From positions 41,821 through 105,820 of the forward strand of contig NZ_ATAO01000181.1 in NCBI RefSeq assembly GCF_000455825.1: a stretch of DNA of 64,000 nucleotides, read 5' to 3'. A program made the translations under genes and the position numbers. Of the stretch, positions 59,899-64,000 are shown one piece after another; position 1 is the stretch's first letter; each line of letters starts with the position of its first letter. Origin of the DNA: Microbacterium maritypicum MF109. Lineage in GTDB: Bacteria > Actinomycetota > Actinomycetes > Actinomycetales > Microbacteriaceae. The notes below the pieces were generated by a model. That model was given only the letters and a program-made list of their open reading frames with translations, was not told the DNA's origin and searched no databases.

Positions 59899-60756
59899 CT
59901 AGCCCTTGACCGCTCCGGCGGCGAGGCCGGAGACGAAGTAGCGCTGCAGGAGGATGAAGATGATGACGAGCGGGAGGGAGGTGATGAGGGACGCCGCCAT
60001 GAGTGCCGGCCAGTCGGCCGTGCCCTCGCGGATGAACGCCTGGGTGAGTCCGGCGGGCAGAGTCTGCTTGTCGGGGCCGGCGAGCGTGAGGGCGAAGAGC
60101 AGATCGCTCCAGCCGCGCATGAACGCGAACATGCCCGCGGTGATGAGACCGGGGACCACGAGCGGGAACACGATGCGGAACATCGTGCCCGTGCGCGACA
60201 GGCCATCGACCTTCGCCGCCTCGATGATGTCGTCGGGGAGGGCGTCGATGATGCCCTTCAACAGGAACACCGCGAGCGGCAGTGTGAACGTCGTGAACGA
60301 GATGATCAGCGCAGTGTAGGTGTACAGCAGCCCGGCCGAGCTCAGCATCAGGTACAGCGAGATGAGCAGAAGGGCGCCGGGGATCAGCTGGCCGATGAGG
60401 AACATGAACATGACGGCGTTCCGGCCGCGGTAGCGGAATTTCGACAGCGAGTACGCCATCAGGCCGCCGACCAGGACCGCGAGCAGGGCGGTTCCGGTGG
60501 AGACGATGATGCTGTTCATGAGGTTCTTCAGCAGCAGGTCGTTCTGGAAGAAGCCGACGAAGTTCTCGAAAGTCGGGTCGACCGGGAAGAACGGACGGTC
60601 CAGGGAGAAGACGTCCTCCTTCTTCGTGAAGGCAGTCGCCGTGAGCCAGTACACCGGCAGCAGGCCGAACAGAGCGAGGAGCAGGAGCAGCACGCGCCCC
60701 GGGATGGACAGGTGGGGGCGGATGATCGACTCCCCCACATCGCGACTACGGCGCAT
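59899..60756 (-). CDS. Sugar ABC transporter permease (MalG type)
   Basis: 285 aa, six helices. The EAA loop reads DDIIEAAKVDGLSRTGTMFRIVFPLVVPGL near residue 195, contacting the ATPase. N-terminus GRVLLLLLALFGLLPVYWL and the periplasmic AFTKKEDVF loop are typical of the MalG group. TGATG overlap with the partner permease. Confidence 0.92.
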   Translation of the reverse strand: MRRSRDVGESIIRPHLSIPGRVLLLLLALFGLLPVYWLTATAFTKKEDVFSLDRPFFPVDPTFENFVGFFQNDLLLKNLMNSIIVSTGTALLAVLVGGLMAYSLSKFRYRGRNAVMFMFLIGQLIPGALLLISLYLMLSSAGLLYTYTALIISFTTFTLPLAVFLLKGIIDALPDDIIEAAKVDGLSRTGTMFRIVFPLVVPGLITAGMFAFMRGWSDLLFALTLAGPDKQTLPAGLTQAFIREGTADWPALMAASLITSLPLVIIFILLQRYFVSGLAAGAVKG

Positions 60757-61694
60757 CACTTCTCCAGCCGTCGGTTGAGGAACAGGTATCCGGTCGTGAT
60801 GATCGCGAGCAGGACGAGCCAGAGCGTGCCCATGGCCGAGGCCTTGCCGAGCTCGTAGCTGCCGAAGGCCAGGTCGTAGAGGCTGACCGCGAGCGTCGTG
60901 GTCGAATTGCCGGGCCCGCCGCCGGTCATGACGAAGATCGTGTCGAAGTTGCCGAAGTTGTAGATGAACTCGAGCACCGCGACGAGGGTGACCGGGCCGG
61001 CGATGTGCGGCAGCGAGATGTGGCGGAACCGCTGCGCACGCGTCGCACCGTCGATCGTGGCCGCCTCGATCTGCTCGCTCGGGAGGGTCTGGAGCACCGC
61101 GAGGGCGACGACCATGATCCACGGGAACGAGTGCCAGGTCTTGGCGATGACCACGGCGGCCATCGCGCCGGTCGGGGTGCCGAGCATGCTGACCTCCGGC
61201 AGGCCGAAGACCGAGAGCACGTGGTTGACGACGCCGTAGCTGTCGTTGAAGATCCAGGCCCAGAGGAAGGAGACGACCACGCCGGGGAGCAGCCAGGGCA
61301 GCATGAGAGCGCCGCGCAGGATGTTGCGTCCGCGCATGCGGGCGTTCAGCAACAGGGCGAGGGCCACACCGAGCACGAGGGGGAAGACCGTGGAGAGCGA
61401 CGCGAACACGAGGGTCGTGCCGAGCCGGGCGAAGAACTCCTCCCACACGGCCGCATAGTTGTCCAGACCCACGAAGGTGCGCTCGGGACGCAGGAGCGAT
61501 TGATCGAACAGGCTCGTGAAGATGCTCGACACGAGGGGGAAGATCGCGATCACGAGGAACAGAAGGACCGCAGGAAGTGCGATCATGAAACCGAAGGTGC
61601 GATCCTTCGCGCCCAGCGTGGAGCGTCGCCCGGAGCGTGGCTCGACGGCCTTCTGCTCGCTCTCCGCGGGCCGCTCGAGTATGGCTTGTTGCAT
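60756..61694 (-). CDS. Sugar ABC transporter permease (MalF type)
   Basis: 312 aa, six helices after a 35-residue charged cytoplasmic start. The EAA loop is SEQIEAATIDGATRAQRFRHISLPHIAGPV near residue 210, and TGGGPGNSTTTLAVSLYDLAF follows, a CUT1 hallmark. First gene of the importer operon (MalF, MalG, binding protein). No ATPase gene is in the operon. GGAAAG before the ATG. Confidence 0.92.
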   Translation of the reverse strand: MQQAILERPAESEQKAVEPRSGRRSTLGAKDRTFGFMIALPAVLLFLVIAIFPLVSSIFTSLFDQSLLRPERTFVGLDNYAAVWEEFFARLGTTLVFASLSTVFPLVLGVALALLLNARMRGRNILRGALMLPWLLPGVVVSFLWAWIFNDSYGVVNHVLSVFGLPEVSMLGTPTGAMAAVVIAKTWHSFPWIMVVALAVLQTLPSEQIEAATIDGATRAQRFRHISLPHIAGPVTLVAVLEFIYNFGNFDTIFVMTGGGPGNSTTTLAVSLYDLAFGSYELGKASAMGTLWLVLLAIITTGYLFLNRRLEK

Positions 61695-61799
61695 TGCAGT
61701 CACTTTCCAGTAGAGACGACCCCCGGGGGCCCTGCGCGTCGTCGTCACAGTCGTCAACGTCGACGTGCGGCCAGTTAACCACAATGCGGATGCGAAATC

Positions 61800-61858
61800 C
61801 ACAAAATGCATAAGACACCCACATTTGTGTTGCTCGAAGCCATTTCACTGCATAAGAT
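61800..61858. promoter_or_regulatory. Divergent control region of the sugar importer and IclR gene
   Basis: Holds the 17-mer CACAAAATGCATAAGAC (61800-61816), a matching CATTTGTG arm (61822-61829) that forms an inverted repeat with its left part, and a second TGCATAAGA (61849-61857) exactly 42 bp on, overlapping the plus-strand -10 TAAGAT (61853-61858) of the IclR gene. This layout suggests autoregulation plus control of the importer. The rest of the 227-bp gap has a CCCCGGGG palindrome near 61730 and nothing else I can name. Confidence 0.5.
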
Positions 61859-61921
61859 GACTGGCAGCGGCGACCAGCCGCAGCGTCGCATCCGCGGCGG
61901 CAGTACTGAGGAGGAGTGACC

Positions 61922-62725
61922 ATGGCATCGGAATCGGTGGGCGGCACCCAGACCGTCGAACGGGCGATGTCGTTGCTCGCATGCTTCACCGAGGAGTCCG
62001 GCGAGCTGAGGGTCTCCGAGCTGTGCACCCTCACCGGGCTCGGCCAGTCCACCGTCTCGCGCATGATGTCGGCACTCGACCGCATGAAGTTCGTGGTGCA
62101 GGACGCCCGCACCGGCCTCTACCGCCTGGGACCGGCAGCCGTGGCGCTCGGCACGATCGCCCTCAACGGCTCCCCGATCTTCCGCGCGTCGCGGCAGATC
62201 GCCCAGAATCTCGCCCGCAAGATCGAGATCGGCGTGAACGTCGCCGAGCTCAGCGGCTTCACCTTCACCTACCTCTGCAACTTCGAAGGCGCGCTCGCGC
62301 CCAAGTCCTTCGCGATGGCCGGACGCACCGGCCCTCTGCACGCCACCGGCCTCGGCAAGGCCCTGCTCTCCGGCATGACCGATGAGCAGGTGGACGAGTA
62401 CTTCGCCCAGACGCCTCAGCGCTTCACCCCTCATACGATCGTCGACCGTGCAGCCATGCAGCTCGCCCTCGACGAGACCCGCAGCCGGGGCTATGCGACC
62501 GAGATCGAGGAGCTCGCCTTCGGACGCGCGTGCATCGCCGCCCCCATCCGCAACCGCGCGGGTGAGATCGTCGCCGGGCTCTCCGCGAGCGGTCCCCTCT
62601 CGGTGCTCGACCTGCACGCCCCGCACCAGGAACTCGCGCTGCAGCTGATCGAAGCCGCCGACGAGATCTCCGTGGCTCTCGGCTACAGCCCGTCCCGCAC
62701 CGCGTCGGCCTTCGCCGCGCTCTGA
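61922..62725 (+). CDS. IclR-family transcriptional regulator (aldonate locus)
   Basis: 269 aa. The winged helix (about 8-75) has LRVSELCTLTGLGQSTVSRMMSALDRM; the effector domain has TGPLHATGLGKALLSGM and EIEELAFGRACIAAPIRN, typical of IclR proteins that sense aldonate or keto-deoxy acids (KdgR type). Divergent from the importer and just upstream of the dehydratase gene. GGAGGAG before the ATG. Confidence 0.88.
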   Translation: MASESVGGTQTVERAMSLLACFTEESGELRVSELCTLTGLGQSTVSRMMSALDRMKFVVQDARTGLYRLGPAAVALGTIALNGSPIFRASRQIAQNLARKIEIGVNVAELSGFTFTYLCNFEGALAPKSFAMAGRTGPLHATGLGKALLSGMTDEQVDEYFAQTPQRFTPHTIVDRAAMQLALDETRSRGYATEIEELAFGRACIAAPIRNRAGEIVAGLSASGPLSVLDLHAPHQELALQLIEAADEISVALGYSPSRTASAFAAL

Positions 62726-62821
62726 CTCCTCCGCCGCGACGCGGCCCCCTGATCCGATCCTGATCCCTGACCGCGGCACCAGCCGCCGGCCGCTCGCCCC
62801 TCGATGTCTTTGGAGACCCCT

Positions 62822-63982
62822 GTGAGAATCACGCGCGTCCAGACCTTCCCCCTCTACCTGTCGAAGGAGGAGGCGAACAACTCCTACGCCGGCGACACCG
62901 CAGTCGACCACCGCGGCTACGTGATCCGCCCGCCGTGGCGGAGCCTCTACTCCCCCGGCTACGAGACCCTGCTGGTGAAGATCGAGACCGACGAGGGTCT
63001 CGTGGGTTGGGGCGAGGCGCTGGCACCGGTCGCTCCCGTCGTCGCCGCGGCGATCGTCGACAACCTGCTCACCCCCCTCATCCTCGGTGAGGACCCACGC
63101 TCGGTGCGCACGCTCTGGCACCGCATGACCGAGTCGATGCGCGAGCGCGGGCACCTCACCGGCCACCAGGCCGACGCCATGGCAGCCGTCGACATCGCCC
63201 TGTGGGATCTCTGGGGCCATGCGACCGGCCTCTCGGTCTCCGAGCTCGCCGGGGGACGCTTCCACGAAGTGCTGCCGACTTATGTCTCCGGGATCCGCGG
63301 TGTCGACGACGTCGAGCGGGCGGAGAAGGCGGCCGAGCTCGTCGAGGGCGGCGTGCGCCGCATCAAGCTGCACCTCGGCGTCGACATCCGCACCGACCTC
63401 GCCACCTACGACGCGGTCCGGGGTGTGCACCCCGACCTCGACGTCGCGCTCGACGCGCACTGGACCTACCGGCTCGGCGAGGCGCGGGCCCTCGGTCGGG
63501 AGCTCGACGACCGGAGGGCGTGGTTCTTCGAAGCACCGTTGGCTCCCGAAGACGTGGAGGGGCACCGCGACCTCGCGACCGCGCTCGCCACGCCGATCGC
63601 GGTCGGCGAGGCGATGCGCAGCCGCTTCGAGTTCACCGACTGGCTCACCCGCCGCGCTGTCGGCCTCACGCAGCCCGACATCGGCCGCACGGGCATCACC
63701 GAGGGCCTCGCGATCGCGGCTGTCGCCGATGCGTTCCACGTGCAGGTCGCGCCTCACCACTCCGCGGCCTTCGGCATCGCGATGGCCGCCGGTGTGCACG
63801 TCGCGGCGAGCGCCGCCTCGCTCCTCGCGTTCGAGTACCAGCCGTTCACGCTCCCGGTCGCCAACCGCCTGCTCACGACACCGCTCGAGGTGCGTGCCGA
63901 CGGCGGGTTCCTGGTCCCGACCGGTCCCGGCCTCGGCGTGACCGTCGACGAGGACGCGATCAAGGAGTACGTGCGGCACTGA
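62822..63982 (+). CDS. Mandelate racemase/enolase-superfamily acid-sugar dehydratase
   Basis: 386 aa enolase-superfamily enzyme. Expected metal ligands are Asp211 (VALDAHWTY), Glu237 (FFEAPL) and Glu263 (AVGEAM). Asp286 (TQPDIGRTG) and His312 (VAPHHS) form the usual dyad. His213 two residues after the metal Asp follows the pattern of D-galactonate dehydratase. After strand 2 it has Lys182-x-His184 where many relatives have K-x-K. It should turn an aldonate into a 2-keto-3-deoxy acid for the DHDPS- or KDPG-type aldolase. I prefer GTG 62822, with GGAG six bases upstream; an in-frame ATG at 62804 is the alternative. Confidence 0.85.
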   Translation: MRITRVQTFPLYLSKEEANNSYAGDTAVDHRGYVIRPPWRSLYSPGYETLLVKIETDEGLVGWGEALAPVAPVVAAAIVDNLLTPLILGEDPRSVRTLWHRMTESMRERGHLTGHQADAMAAVDIALWDLWGHATGLSVSELAGGRFHEVLPTYVSGIRGVDDVERAEKAAELVEGGVRRIKLHLGVDIRTDLATYDAVRGVHPDLDVALDAHWTYRLGEARALGRELDDRRAWFFEAPLAPEDVEGHRDLATALATPIAVGEAMRSRFEFTDWLTRRAVGLTQPDIGRTGITEGLAIAAVADAFHVQVAPHHSAAFGIAMAAGVHVAASAASLLAFEYQPFTLPVANRLLTTPLEVRADGGFLVPTGPGLGVTVDEDAIKEYVRH

Positions 63983-64000
63983 CGCCCCTCCGCACCCACC

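Noticed and set aside
60757..62112. Frame joining the MalG-type permease to upstream sequence, as if the permeases were fused
   Set aside because: The MalF-type gene lies in another frame over the same bases, and MalG has a TGATG-coupled ATG at 60756.
1..64000. Search for tRNA genes, CRISPR arrays, IS elements, phage genes and att sites
   Set aside because: No transposase, integrase or Cas-like protein, no spaced direct repeats of CRISPR type and no cloverleaf that I can recognise; insertions relative to the backbone show no mobile signature.

Overview
The window is a GC-rich actinobacterial chromosome segment. Its proteins look like those of Microbacteriaceae, probably Microbacterium or a close relative; that is an inference from protein flavour, base composition and promoter style, not from a marker gene. 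I see no rRNA, tRNA, CRISPR array, transposase, integrase or phage gene. Coding density is very high, many neighbouring genes overlap by ATGA, GTGA or TGATG, and no stretch longer than about 230 bases lacks a gene. A striking trait is leaderless expression: about a dozen genes have a TAnnnT -10 hexamer ending only 6-7 bases before the start codon.

Bases 1-11,046 hold a sensor kinase/LuxR regulator unit with a degenerate third partner, an RNA methyltransferase divergent from maf, the biotin carboxylase/BCCP subunit of an acyl-CoA carboxylase, an LpdA-type quinone reductase without redox cysteines, purine nucleoside phosphorylase, a phosphosugar mutase and an HPr-like protein. Bases 11,058-18,637 are a self-contained mannitol PTS module: a PRD/IIB/IIA regulator divergent from an operon of a small IIB-like protein, HPr, Enzyme I, MtlA (IICB), MtlF (IIA) and MtlD. 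Bases 18,737-22,866 hold accessory genes: a flavin monooxygenase, an anchored hydrolase, a PfkB kinase and a polysaccharide deacetylase.

Bases 22,869-31,139 (minus strand) are a nucleoside uptake and salvage operon: a BMP lipoprotein, a duplicated-domain ATPase, two permeases, cytidine deaminase, thymidine phosphorylase and adenosine deaminase. Next come a mannose-1-phosphate guanylyltransferase, sdhCDAB, a YihY protein, exonuclease III, a three-gene SRPBCC/DUF4166-like unit, trpS, pth and L25. The set maf, accA, lpdA, pnp, pmmB, add-deoA-cdd and sdhCDAB resembles, from memory, the order around Rv3282-Rv3319 in Mycobacterium tuberculosis, so this half looks like a conserved actinobacterial backbone with insertions.

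Bases 43,677-52,699 form a sugar-acid locus. It has gluconokinase, an L-idonate dehydrogenase-like enzyme, an FAH-family protein, an SDR (5-ketogluconate reductase-like), an MHS-type transporter, an IclR regulator, a D-2-hydroxyacid dehydrogenase, a 3-hydroxyisobutyrate dehydrogenase-like enzyme and 6-phosphogluconate dehydrogenase. Two promoters here carry a matching two-unit GTTGGA element that is a good candidate IclR operator. After a MacB-like ABC exporter (52,774-55,061), bases 55,165-63,982 hold a second sugar-acid locus: KDPG-type aldolase, SMP-30 lactonase, DHDPS-family aldolase, SDR dehydrogenase, a CUT1 sugar importer without an ATPase, an IclR regulator and a mandelate-racemase-family dehydratase. 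This is the parts list of a non-phosphorylative oxidative sugar pathway, and its two control regions share a 17-bp near-identical sequence. This locus and its substrate are the most promising place for something undescribed.
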